The translations under genes were made by a program, and so were the position numbers. A stretch of DNA of 64,000 nucleotides from Heterocephalus glaber (Eukaryota; Chordata; Mammalia; Rodentia; Bathyergidae). Positions 34,440 to 43,480 of the stretch are shown in pieces (positions within the stretch are counted from its first letter, which is position 1; the number at the start of each line of letters is the position of its first letter). The stretch lies in NCBI RefSeq assembly GCF_000247695.1, contig NW_004624784.1, positions 12,973,133 to 13,037,132 on the forward strand, given 5' to 3'. A model generated the notes under the pieces. It searched no databases and was not told the origin of the DNA. It saw nothing but the letters and a program-made list of their open reading frames with translations.

Positions 34440-34665
34440 GCTCATTAAATACTCAGGGCTGGCTAGCTATTAAAAGAATTTCCATTTCAGAACAGGATGT
34501 CTACCAGGGAATGCCAGACCTAAATATAAGCCAGCCCCCTCCCTGCCTTTACCGTGTTAGGCAGGCAGGAGGCAGGACTTTGGGGAGATGTGTCATTACT
34601 TTTAACATCCAAATATAACCTGCCCCAGGGGGTCAGAGACTAAGGCTGTTCTTCCCAGCTGCCTG
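34440..34665. promoter_or_regulatory. candidate muscle-type regulatory cluster (speculative)
   Basis: Within 225 bases there is a MEF2-type site CTAAATATAA (34520-34529), a TEAD/M-CAT core GGAATG (34508-34513), and CCAAATATAACC (34609-34620), which carries half of a CArG box. An E-box CAGCTG (34656-34661) and CTATTAAAAG near 34468 also occur. Such sites cluster in striated-muscle enhancers, but each is short and common, so this is inference only. Confidence 0.25.
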
Positions 34666-35311
34666 CTTCCAGAGCCAGGGGAGTGTGTGAGGAGTGCAGG
34701 AGCAGATCCGTGTGGAACTTGAAAAGTTGGCCTTCAGGCAGCCCCCAGCCACCCTGTGCTTGCCCCAAATCTGGGGTGGAAAGGGAGGACCCTAGGATCT
34801 ACTGGCTACAGCCTGATTTTGTTGCTGGAGTGGGACTCGGATTTGGAGACACTGGGGGGCTCTCTGGGTGTAGGGAGGGGTGCTTTGGGATATTTATGAT
34901 GACTCTTCTTTTCCAGGAAGCATACTTTCCTGGAATGGAGGAATGAAAGGGCCCAAGGGGAGGAAAAGCTGCCAAGCTGCCAGTGCATACACACGTATAT
35001 GTACATGTCTATATACAGTCATGAGCCACACAATGACTTGTTCATCAATGACAAACTGCAGGTATAGCAGTGGTCCCTTAAGATATATCCTAGTGACAGT
35101 GTAGCCATCTTAGTTTGTAAGCATACTCCAAGATGTTTGCAGGACAAAATCACATAAATGCCCATTTATCAGAACACATCCTAGCTGTTATGCAGCATAT
35201 GACTATCTGCATTTCCTTCCTTCCCAGCATGCTTTCAGTTGGTGTCTATGTCCTCATTGACTAGAAGCTCCTTGGGACCAGAGGCCTGTGTGTCTGCATA
35301 CCTTCGTGCCA
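34666..35311. other. unique sequence, no gene recognised
   Basis: Mixed sequence. The frames at 34683-34946 and 34806-35006 overlap on opposite strands without a domain. Confidence 0.4.
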
Positions 35312-35369
35312 TGCTTCCTTCCTTGCTTCCTTCCTCCCCTTCCCCTTTTCCCTCTTTCTTTTCTTTCTG
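35312..35369. repeat. polypyrimidine tract (CTTC-rich)
   Basis: Repeated CTTCCTTCCTTG and CTTTCTTTTCTTTC units make a nearly pure pyrimidine run abutting the SINE that follows. Confidence 0.9.
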
Positions 35370-35540
35370 CTGCGGATTGAACCCAGAGTCTTTACACTGA
35401 ACTGCATCCCCCCACACCTTTTTTTTTATTTTGAGACAAGGCCTTGGAAAGTCACTAAATTGCCCAGGCTGGGCTCGAACTCATGATCTTCCTGCCTCAG
35501 CCCCCAGAGTGCTGGGATTAGAGGCATCTCCCACCATATA
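35366..35540 (-). mobile_element. B1-dID composite SINE
   Basis: On the plus strand the left part (35366-35420) is a complement ID-like monomer ('ggattgaacccagagtct', 'ctgaactgcatcccccca'). A T-rich linker follows, and then a complement B1/Alu-like 7SL-derived part at 35435-35540 ('gagacaaggccttggaaa', 'gcccaggctgggctcgaa', 'ctcagcccccagagtgct', 'gggattagaggcatct'). The element therefore reads B1 first and ID second on the minus strand, the order of the B1-dID dimers known from several non-mouse rodents. It is the only 7SL-derived SINE I see. Confidence 0.85.
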
Positions 35541-35647
35541 GGCACTGCTCACATTTCTATTCCTAGCACCCAGCCAAGGATCCTCCAAAATTGAGCTAGC
35601 AGACAACATGCCAATGCCCCTCCTGTAGGTGTGGTACTTTACATCAT

Positions 35648-35775
35648 TGGTTCTCTGCTGTGCTGCCCACTGGAATCCTTTGTGTGCCTGGATTCTGATT
35701 TAAATGGTCTGGGGTGCAGAGAGGGCTTTCAAATTTTAAAAACTTATCATGTGATTCTAATGGAAAGCCATGTTA
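35648..35775. mobile_element. MER5-type hAT relic
   Basis: The markers are 'cattggttctctgctgtg', 'ctgcccactggaatcctt', 'gcctggattctgatttaa', 'atggtctggggtgcagag' and 'cttatcatgtgattctaa', in the MER5A order. Confidence 0.7.
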
Positions 35776-35869
35776 TCTAAGCAAAGAGCTTTCAGTCTCT
35801 CAGTTGATTCTCATCTTTCTTGCTCCCCTTCCTCCTCCTTCTCCTCCTCCTTTAATCCCCTGTTGTTGA
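35776..35869. repeat. CTT-rich pyrimidine tract
   Basis: The interval 35818-35860 is a run of CTTCCTCCTCCTTCTCC-like units. Confidence 0.7.
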
Positions 35870-36005
35870 TTCTTAAAACAACCTCCTGAGGTAGGCAGGG
35901 TAGGGATCATTATCCTTGTGGGACTTAAAATGAAGCTCAGGCTCAAGGAGCTTAGGTGGCATGCTCAAGGTCATGCAGCTGTTCCACAATGAGCTGGGGC
36001 CCAGG
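35870..36005 (-). mobile_element. MIR SINE
   Basis: Reverse-complement MIR: 'aaaacaacctcctgaggt', 'aggcagggtagggatcat', 'atgaagctcaggctcaag', 'gctcaaggtcatgcagct' and 'gagctggggcccaggtga'. Confidence 0.8.
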
Positions 36006-36444
36006 TGAGGGTCCGCACAGTGTTCTGCCGAGGCTGACCCCCCTGCCTCCAGGGGACAGATACCCTGGACAGTTTTGGCATTCAGAGGGGTTGCCCTACA
36101 TCAGAATATGGCTAGTTTCTTGGAGTGGAGGGAGGAGAAGCTACTATCACCTTGCAGGACCCAGCATCTGTGCCCTCACTGAATGGTCAGCACTGCCCCT
36201 GCAGGGATCCTGGCCAGGGCTGAGTCAGGCTGGAGGAAAGCTCAAGGCAGGGTGGGTCCTGATGCCAACAGACACACAGAGGCCATAGTTTACTTTCTGT
36301 GATTATGCACAGAAAAAGCTGGTAAAGAATCTACAGCAGAATAGCCCACCCCAAATTGCCCTGGCTCACACTTCCTTTTAGTAGTAGCAGCAAGTTTGGG
36401 ATTGAAGTTCTGTTGATCCTATGAGGATCATTTGAATTCTTGGT
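36006..36444. other. unique sequence, no gene recognised
   Basis: The frame at 35956-36288 begins inside the adjoining MIR and has no domain, so it is not called a gene. Confidence 0.4.
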
Positions 36445-36560
36445 GGCTCAGTTTCCTCATCTGGGGGACAGGAATAAAAGTACTATATTCTTTGGTGGCT
36501 GTGATGGTGAAATGAGAAAACAAAGATGAAATGATGCTGAAGATGGAAAGAAAACACTGC
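36445..36560 (+). mobile_element. MIR SINE fragment
   Basis: Forward MIR: 'gtggctcagtttcctcat', 'ctgggggacaggaataaa', 'ttggtggctgtgatggtg' and 'aaatgagaaaacaaag'. Confidence 0.65.
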
Positions 36561-37505
36561 TCATGTGCCTTTCAGCACAGGGAAGAGCTGCTGGCCTCAG
36601 CTGTCTTCCCTTGTACCCTGAGCCTCCATCACAGACTGAAATCTGGGATAATGGGTTTGCCAGGGGCGCTAGCCTTGGGCAGCAAAACCTACTTATGCCC
36701 CTCATGGCATGAACTTCTGACCAGAATGAGTTTATTTCCTTGAAGTTGGGAATGATTTCATGGAAGCAACACATATCCAGGGAGCAGGTGGTAGCGGGGA
36801 TTGCAATGAGAATCCAGGGCTCTTTTAGGGAGATGGGGAGAGGTGTCTCTTTCTTGCTCCTTCACCAGCAGAGACAACATGGCCAGGTTGTAGAGAAGGA
36901 AGTGCCCCTGGGATGTGCTTTGAGTAGGCAGAAAAGCAGCATCCTCTTCCCTGGAGAGGAAATCCTCACAAATGCAATGTCCCACACCTGTCAGGTTAGC
37001 AAGTAGCTGTTGGCTAAAGTGTCCCCACAGTGGGCTTTGCATCATGGGCAAGTGTTTTCTTGATGACTCCTCCCATGACCACTGCTGGAGAGGAGTGTGG
37101 GGAGCCCAGGAAGTGCAGGGACACGAGGCTTCCTGCTGGAAAGCTTTTGCTTGATTGGACAGAGTGGGATCAGCAACCAGCTCACAGTGAACATGTTGAT
37201 CTAATGTAGGCAGCCCTTAGGTTGTCCCACAGAAAGGCTTTGTGGTTGCAGACCATTCAGAACATCTAACATAGCAATCCTCCAATTAGTAGAACCACAA
37301 ATAAGGAAGGGATCTCGGGGCCATCAACTGGCCATTTGATGCTTTATTCTCCTTTGTAAGCAGTGTTCTAGTGTGTGCTAGTGATGCCTCTGGTAGCGGA
37401 GAGCTCAGGACCTCCCAAGGTTTCCACTACTGTGCACTCCCTGCTGTGCTATGGCATCAGGGCATGGCTTGGCACTCTCAGTAAGTCTGGACAATCACCC
37501 GGCCA
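36561..37505. other. unique sequence, no gene recognised
   Basis: Mixed sequence. Opposing frames at 36740-37006 and 36758-37051 lie on both strands of the same DNA without domains. Confidence 0.4.
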
Positions 37506-37866
37506 CCACTGGTCACTATTGTATTATTATTTTAAAATCAACCATGGTTGGGCCATAATCATTCAAATAAATGTTTCAATAAAGTATAACACACATGTGT
37601 CAAAAGACACAGACTACAGATGTACAGCTTAATGATTTCCTAGGAAGTAAGCATATTGGATAGTCATCACTTAGCCCAAGAAATTGAATGTGGCCAGCAC
37701 CCCAGAAGCCCCTTGTGTTCTCCTTCCAGTCACTCTTCCCCTCCCCTCTCCTACCCCAAGAAAAGCATAAAATCCAATTATGGCAAGAGTACTCTTTTTT
37801 GGAGTGTGGCTTCTTTTGCTCAACCTTATGTTTGTGAGATTCATTCATGTGATACTCATTCATTTA
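37506..37866 (-). mobile_element. L1M 3' end, non-inverted part
   Basis: Read on the minus strand, this follows an old L1M 3' end in order. It begins with 'tgaatctcacaaacataag', 'gagcaaaagaagccacac' and 'aaaaaagagtactcttgc'. The purine-rich 'aggagaggggaggggaag' segment follows, then 'ttctggggtgctggccac', 'aaatcattaagctgtaca' and 'gtgtgttatactttattg'. The 3' terminus is at the left end (about 37510). Its 5' continuation is the inverted segment immediately to the right. Confidence 0.8.
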
Positions 37867-37970
37867 GAATTGGAATAAACTCAAATGTCCATCAGCAATA
37901 GAAAAGCAAGGTGTGCAGTAGCCCTAGACGAAGTGCTATACACCAGTGGAAAGGAACACACCACCCCTAT
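37867..37970 (+). mobile_element. L1M 5' segment in inverted orientation
   Basis: Here the plus strand itself reads L1M sense sequence: 'attggaataaactcaaat', 'gtccatcagcaatagaaa', and 'agtgctatacaccagtgg' with 'aaaggaacacacc'. In an intact L1M this text lies just upstream of the part found complemented at 37506-37866. The two halves therefore face each other, the layout left by twin priming during L1 insertion. Confidence 0.65.
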
Positions 37971-38044
37971 CTGTGGCAGCACAACCTGCCCCCGAGAGCC
38001 TGAGAACTGTTCATTGGGTCTTAGGCAAGAGGTTACTGTCATTT

Positions 38045-38350
38045 GTTTGTTGACATACAGTAACTGTACATGTTTATGGGGTACAGTGTGACATTTCAAT
38101 ACATGTACACCCCGTGTAGTGATCAGACCAGGGCAACTGACCTCCATCACCTGAACTGTTTCATTTCCTTGTGTTGAAAGAATTCAAAGTCCTCTGTACT
38201 AGGTATTTTGAAATATGCAATTAATTACTGTCAGCTATAGTCACCCTCCTGTGCTATAGAACAGAAGTCATTCCACCTATCCATCTGCACCCCCGTATCT
38301 GTTGACCTCTCCATCCCTCTCTTCCCCTTTCCCAGTCTCTGGTAAAGAAG
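38045..38350 (-). mobile_element. L1MA/L1MB-type 3' untranslated region relic
   Basis: The complement of a familiar L1 3' UTR: 'gttgacatacagtaactg', 'tttatggggtacagtgtg', 'acatttcaatacatgtac', 'gggcaactgacctccatc', 'actgtcagctatagtcac', 'cctcctgtgctatagaac', 'ctgttgacctctccatcc' and 'cagtctctggtaaagaag'. It is better preserved than most L1M pieces here. Confidence 0.85.
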
Positions 38351-38484
38351 TTACTGTTATCATTGAGTCACCAACCTCAAACACCCTCTGAAGTCCCCGA
38401 AGTGGAATCAATTTTTCCAGCTCTGACTCTGGCACAAGTAGTTCTGACCCACAGAAGACACCCATCCCCTTGGTGTAGATGTTG

Positions 38485-38735
38485 TGCTATTTTAAAAAAG
38501 AAATAAATAAGCCTCATCATTTGCATGATATTTCATGCTGACTCTGCCTCTCAAACTGTTATCCCATCTACACATGGCACTGTGGGATGCCTGTGATATT
38601 TTATAAAGTTAATAACTTTCTCTTAATTGGATGAGTTTATAGAATAGTCTGTGCAATTAACAATAATTACGCCAAAGACACTTTGATTCCAAGGATGTTC
38701 CACAAACACTGGCGTGCTAAGCCATTTAGGAAAAA
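38485..38735. promoter_or_regulatory. candidate enhancer-like AT-rich element (speculative)
   Basis: Repeat-free sequence with an exact octamer ATTTGCAT (38519-38526). It also has a perfect 7-base inverted repeat AAAGTTA-A-TAACTTT (38605-38619) that resembles an HNF1-type site, a homeodomain/SOX-type run CAATTAACAATAATTACG (38654-38671), and TCTTAATTGG near 38621. The density of intact developmental-factor sites is higher than in flanking sequence. Function is inferred, not shown. Confidence 0.3.
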
Positions 38736-39229
38736 AACAACAACCCATAACGCACTACTCTGATACAGAGGAGCACATACTCAGCTAGCATGGAGCTTCC
38801 TGACACCCTGTGACCCAGAATGTGTCCCTGTTTCCAGGCCACAGGGTGGAAGGTGGGGGGCTTCTCCAAAGTGCTAGAAAGAAAATGGCTCAAGTCACAA
38901 CTCAGTATATTCCTCCCCAGGTAGGAGGAGGGTTTGGCAGGGCCAGGCCCGGCTGACACTTGTTGAGGGACACACTGTCTGCCTGTCCTAGGTAGCCAGG
39001 CAGGACAAGGCCCCTGAGCAGCTGGGACAGACTTCTAATAAACTAGGTCTATAACAGTGTCTCTCCCTCTGTCTCTGTCATGCTTTCTAAACTATGCTTC
39101 CTTTGATCTCAGTAATACCTTTTACAGGTATGACTTCTCATTCAGAAAAGGACAATTGCCTAGGGATATGGAATTCTGAGTTACTCAAATCAAATTTTTG
39201 AGCTATTCAATAGAGTTCTTTTCATAAAG
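38736..39229. other. unique sequence, no gene recognised
   Basis: Mixed sequence without a named repeat. The minus frame at 38726-38959 shows no domain. Confidence 0.4.
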
Positions 39230-39560
39230 TTATAGACACACAGACTTGGAAAAGGCCTTTACTCCATTCAATGATCGATGGCTTCTCCAACATTCTACCA
39301 GGTGGTTGTTCAGTCTTCGCTGGAACACCTCCCTAGATGGGAAACTCTCTATCTTCTAAAGACATCCTTCCCATTTTAAGATGGCTCTAATTATGAGAAT
39401 AGTCTTCCATGTAATAGGACTTAAATTTATGTCCCTGGAACTTCTACCTGATGGCTCTACTCTTTGGAAAATACGAGAATTTTCTCTTTCATGTGATAGC
39501 TCTTCAGGTTGTCAACACCTGCCTGTGAGTCACACTCTCCCTCACTGACCCCAGTCTCCA
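39230..39560 (+). mobile_element. ancient mammalian repeat, family not named
   Basis: The text 'tcgctggaacacctccct', 'agatgggaaactctctat', 'aagacatccttcccattt', 'atttatgtccctggaact', 'tctacctgatggctctac' and 'catgtgatagctcttcag' follows a deep mammalian interspersed repeat that I recognise by pattern but cannot name with certainty. Confidence 0.45.
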
Positions 39561-40794
39561 TGACTGCAAGCTGAGAATGCCCACTACGCGTAACCTTGTC
39601 TACCATTCCGAGCCATCTGTCTAAGTAGCGCTGCAAATTGTAGACTTACTGCAAAACATGTTCTCAGCCCAAAGTGTCCAGGTGACCTTCATCATCTCTT
39701 TGTAGTGCCTTTGCATTTGATTTAAAAAAAGAATTCATCTCTGAGGTGAATAGATGCATGTACTTGAGCTGGGGACAGGAAGCACTGAAGGGGAAAAGCA
39801 TGTCAATGGGCCAAGGAGACATCAGTACTGAGAAATGGACCTATCGCTGCTGAGGCTGCTTCAAGCAGCCCAAGGCCAGCATCAGTGGGCTTGCTCCTCA
39901 GCCCCCCTTGGGGACAGACTTCAGTGCCACTGCTGCTCACAAGGGGGAGGAAAGACCTTCCAGACAGGCTGCTGAATAATGCAGAAGCTATGCTCCTTTG
40001 TCTGCCCAATTCCAGTATCCAGCCTGTATCAAGGTGCCCAGCCCCAGCCCGGCTCCATGAGCCAATTCCTGATCCGTCTTCTGTGTCTTTCTCTGTTCTC
40101 GCCCTGGCTCTGCTCTTGCCTTTAAGACTCTTGCTTGGGGTGCCTGTGCCTGGCCCATCTGTTCAGTGCCATATACTTCCTGAAAGGACTGCCAAGTAGG
40201 GCCTGGTGCTCAATGACTCCACTCCAGCCCTGGGCGGGCAGCAGGTCTCAGGCTTTCTCTGTCCAACCTGGTCGCTAGGAAACAGGCTGGCTACCCATGG
40301 ACATGTTTCTGGTGCAGTTTCTCAGGGCCTGGTCCTGCTCAGGTAGGCCTGGCCTCAGGAGATTCAGACCTTGGAAAAGTGCTGAGGAACAAGACTCTCT
40401 CATGGAGAGTTCACTTGTGGGAAATATGCAGACCAAGAGGGTAGGAGTGGTTCAGAAAAATTAAGATTTGGAAGAAAATGGAAAAATGCTTAATCTCTTT
40501 TTGTGTCCTTTGAAAATCTGTAGCTCCTTTTTAGTTAAAGAACTAAAAACTGGATAATAGATAACAAATTTTGATTCCAAAATGTTCATGTTGGTAGATT
40601 TAAAGGAGTATAAATAAAAATTTTGGGGGAAAAAGCTACAGTTTAGGAAAACAAGGTTTCTCTGCTTTGTCTTTTTGTTGGTGGAGTAATAGATTGTAGA
40701 TAGATCTTTATGTACTTTCACACACACACACAACAGGTCACAGGGACTTCAGCAAATTCTTGTGGCAGGTCACTAAGAGGCAGCACGCAGGGGA
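39561..40794. other. unique sequence, no gene recognised
   Basis: Mixed left half. AT-rich from 40460 to 40720, where the minus frame at 40461-40733 lies, with no domain recognised. Confidence 0.4.
40719..40732. repeat. short (CA)7 microsatellite
   Basis: Seven CA units in an uninterrupted run. Confidence 0.95.
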
Positions 40795-40925
40795 ATAATG
40801 TGGGCTTGGGAGTAAACCATCTGAATTCAAATCCTGATTCTTCAGTTTATTAGCTTTGTGACCTTGGGCAATGTATTTGAGCCTCAATTTCTCAATCTGT
40901 AAAATTGGGACAATAAACTAAATCC
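40795..40925 (+). mobile_element. MIR SINE, 5' two thirds
   Basis: Forward MIR: 'gtgggcttgggagtaaac', 'gaattcaaatcctgattc', 'ttagctttgtgaccttgg', 'gcaatgtatttgagcctc' and 'aatttctcaatctgtaaa'. Confidence 0.9.
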
Positions 40926-41639
40926 CATAAATTTGGGAAGAAAATGGGTAAAGACAAATTTTGTCATTTGCACAGGGCTTGGAGCTCTGGGGACAGCACA
41001 TCATTGCCAAGTAAAGACTAGGCTGGAAATTGTAGCCTTGCAATTTTGAGGTCTCAAATGTGAACACACCAAAATGGAGCCCCTTCTTCCCCAGAATAGC
41101 AGATAAAGCCCAAGCTAAAGCTCTTGAAGTAGACAAGGAAGCAGCTCAGATCAGCTTATGCAGGGACCCGATCCAGCCTCCCTGCACAAAGCAGAACTAG
41201 GTCTGAATTTCATCAGCCACCAGCAGCGAAGAGCTAACAAATTGCTCTTTTTACCCCACCAGTACCTGCAAATATTGCCAGCTCCTTCTCCCCCCCCTCC
41301 CTCCTCATTCTCTGGCACACACCCCTCCCCCTAAGATTAGATTGGATTCCAGTTTTATAAGGCCATTCTGACACCTACAGCCAACCAACTGCTCTGCTTA
41401 ATAGGAAAGACACTGTGCCTGAAATTAACTCCAGAGGGGAGATTTCCAAGCCATTGCTCAGACAGGCTTGTCTGCTTGCTGTCAGTTTGGGCCAGGCCCC
41501 TATTTTGCCACCTTCCATTCCTCCCTATGTCTCCAAGGAAACACTCTTTTTCCTATAAACCCTTCTTAGGCCTAGAGGGGCAAGATAGGGCACCCACCCT
41601 ACAAGGAGAAGTGGATGATACCAAATATCTAGGTTGAAG
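40926..41639. other. unique sequence, no gene recognised
   Basis: A C-rich block (CTCCCCCCCTCCCTCC near 41288) precedes repeat-free sequence at 41330-41470 that could be regulatory, but no strong motif cluster was seen. Confidence 0.35.
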
Positions 41640-41880
41640 AGTCAGTGTGGAAAGCTAGAAGGAGGAGCCTTAGAGTCAAACCTATTCCAATCCTATTCCC
41701 ATCATTTATTAGCTGGGTGACCTTGGAAAAATCACTAAACCTATCTGGGTCTCAGTTTCCTCAACTGAAAAAGGGTACCGTAATAACAAAGGGCAGGGTG
41801 TTTGTGAGAATTAAGGAAAATAATGCATGTGAATGTGCTTCATGTAGTACCAGACGTACACAGTAGGTGTTTAACAGATG
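41640..41880 (+). mobile_element. MIR SINE, full length
   Basis: Forward MIR over the whole consensus: 'gagccttagagtcaaacc', 'atcatttattagctgggt', 'gaccttggaaaaatcact', 'gtctcagtttcctcaact', 'tttgtgagaattaaggaa', 'agtaccagacgtacacag' and 'taggtgtttaacagatg'. Confidence 0.92.
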
Positions 41881-42009
41881 ATAACCAGTGCAAGTCCAAA
41901 TTTCAGCTTTGAGGCAGACAGAAAATTTCCCAGATTGTGAAAATGCCATCATTTCAGCTAAATAGTTTACTATCTATGGACATGGCATCTGCAGCAATTA
42001 AGCTGAAGA

Positions 42010-42140
42010 TGAAAAATACTTGTGCTTCATTCAAAGCCCAGCTCCAAAATCTGCCTCTACTGGGAAGCCTTCTTTGATTAAACTACTGGTTTTATTAGTC
42101 TTTTTATTAATTGCCCTTTGGCACTTATGAATACATTTCA
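42010..42140 (+). mobile_element. L2 fragment
   Basis: Forward L2: 'tgcttcattcaaagccca', 'gctccaaaatctgcctct', 'ctgggaagccttctttga', then 'ttgccctttggcacttat' in the usual order. Confidence 0.7.
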
Positions 42141-42499
42141 GGCCATAGAAAAAGCTCAATTATAAATGAACATGATAGGTAGATGCATAACTTACACACT
42201 CTTAGGAACAAAGTTATTTGCTGACACGGAAATGCTAAGGTTTAGGATTGTCAGGTGACTCAGTGCTGACACCTATCTGTGAGCTCTGGTACAGCAGACC
42301 AGCTCTATTAGAATTACCTTCAGGGCAGTATCTTTGAGGGTGAACTCAGGGGAGTCTGAGTATTAGGGAAAGGATCTGTTTGGATGTTAGTAAGTCCATT
42401 TTCTTTAAAAATGGTAATAGATTTACATCTTGTTGTTCAACTTGACTCTAAGATCCCAAGAGTCCAGCCATATCTCTTTCTTGGGAAAAAGAACCTATA

Positions 42500-42630
42500 T
42501 ATAGCATTAGAAGTCAAATTCTGTCACTTATTGGTTGTATGGTTTTGGGCAAGTTTCTCAACATTTCCAAACCTCATTTCCTTATCTGTACAATGAAGAT
42601 AATGTTAATGTTGCAGGAATATCTATTTAC
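42500..42630 (+). mobile_element. MIR SINE, left part before old ID insertion
   Basis: Forward MIR: 'gaagtcaaattctgtcac', 'ggttgtatggttttgggc', 'aagtttctcaacatttcc', 'ctcatttccttatctgta' and 'caatgaagataatgttaa'. It is interrupted by an ID-like SINE and resumes at 42703. Confidence 0.85.
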
Positions 42631-42702
42631 TGTGTTGGGAATGGAACCCAAGGTCTTATGCATTCTAGCAAGCACTTTGCCACTGAACTACATGCCCAGT
42701 CC
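42631..42702 (-). mobile_element. old ID-type SINE inserted in a MIR
   Basis: Complement ID sequence: 'gttgggaatggaacccaa', 'ggtcttatgcattctagc', 'aagcactttgccactgaa' and 'ctacatgcccagtcc'. There is no poly(T) left, and the interior (GCATTCTAGCAAGCAC) is of the older type, so this insertion predates the other ID copies. Confidence 0.8.
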
Positions 42703-42771
42703 TATCCCACAGGATTATTTCAAAGTGGAAATGAGTTAATGTATGGAAGTGCCTGACATTTACTACTTAGG
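42703..42771 (+). mobile_element. MIR SINE, right part
   Basis: The MIR resumes: 'cacaggattatttcaaag', 'tggaaatgagttaatgta' and 'gaagtgcctgacatttac'. It ends where the LTR below begins. Confidence 0.7.
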
Positions 42772-43332
42772 TGTTATGTTTTGAATCTTTTTTTTTTTTT
42801 TTTGTACTGGGGATCGAACTCGGGACCTTACACATGCAAGGCAGGCAACGGAACCACTGAGCTAAATCCCCAGCCCTACGTTTTGAATCTTAAATGTCCC
42901 CCAGAAGACCCATGGTTGATGGCTTGGCCCCTAGTACAGCAATGTTCAGAGGTAGGGCTTTACACAAGTGATTAAATTATGAGGGCTATAATCTCATCAA
43001 TGGATTAATCTATTGATGGGTTCATAATGGAAGGACTATTGGGAGGTGGTGGAACTGTAGGATATAGGTCTTGATCAGAGGAAGTGGATCACTGGGCCCT
43101 TTCCTTTGTCTCTTCTCTTTATCTCTCTTTTCTTCCTGGCTACCACCAAGTGAGTACCTTTCCTCTGCTATGCAGTTCCAACATAATAGACTGGCTTGCT
43201 ATAGGGTCAAAAGCCACCAGGCCAGATGACCATGGGTTGAAACCTCTGAAACTGTAAGCCAAAGTAAATCTTTCCTTTTTAAGATTATTTTCTCAGGTGT
43301 TTTGTCACAGCAACAGAAAGCTGACTAGCATA
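42772..43332 (+). mobile_element. solo LTR of ERVL-MaLR type, split by an ID SINE
   Basis: The LTR begins TGTTATGTTTTGAATC and, after the ID insertion, continues 'taaatgtcccccagaaga', 'gatggcttggcccctagt', 'gaggtagggctttacaca', 'tcaatggattaatctatt', 'tgggaggtggtggaactg', 'tcttcctggctaccacca', 'ttgaaacctctgaaactg' and 'taagccaaagtaaatctt'. It finishes 'cacagcaacagaaagctg' then ACTAGCA. This is the plan of MaLR-class LTRs (TG start, AATAAA-like signal near the 3' third, C/T-rich middle). No internal viral coding sequence is attached. Confidence 0.7.
42790..42876 (-). mobile_element. ID-type SINE inside the LTR, perfect target duplication
   Basis: The complement orientation opens with poly(T), then GTACTGGGGATCGAACTCGG, and ends CTGAGCTAAATCCCCAGCCC. 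The 12-base duplication GTTTTGAATCTT lies at 42778-42789 and 42880-42891, cut from LTR sequence. The body is well preserved. Confidence 0.93.
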
Positions 43333-43344
43333 CTGTATGTGCAA

Positions 43345-43480
43345 GGGTAAGGTATGTAGTCTCTCTGAGCTTCAGATTTCTAGCTGAAAAATAGAGTCAC
43401 AAGGTTACTATAAAAATCAAATGAAAGGGTGTATTTTATAAAAAGTGTCCTGTAAATCGAAGTGTTATTTAATGTCTAAT
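43345..43480 (+). mobile_element. MIR SINE fragment
   Basis: Forward MIR: 'gcaagggtaaggtatgta', 'gtctctctgagcttcaga', 'caaggttactataaaaat', 'caaatgaaagggtgtatt' and 'aaaaagtgtcctgtaaat'. Confidence 0.7.
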
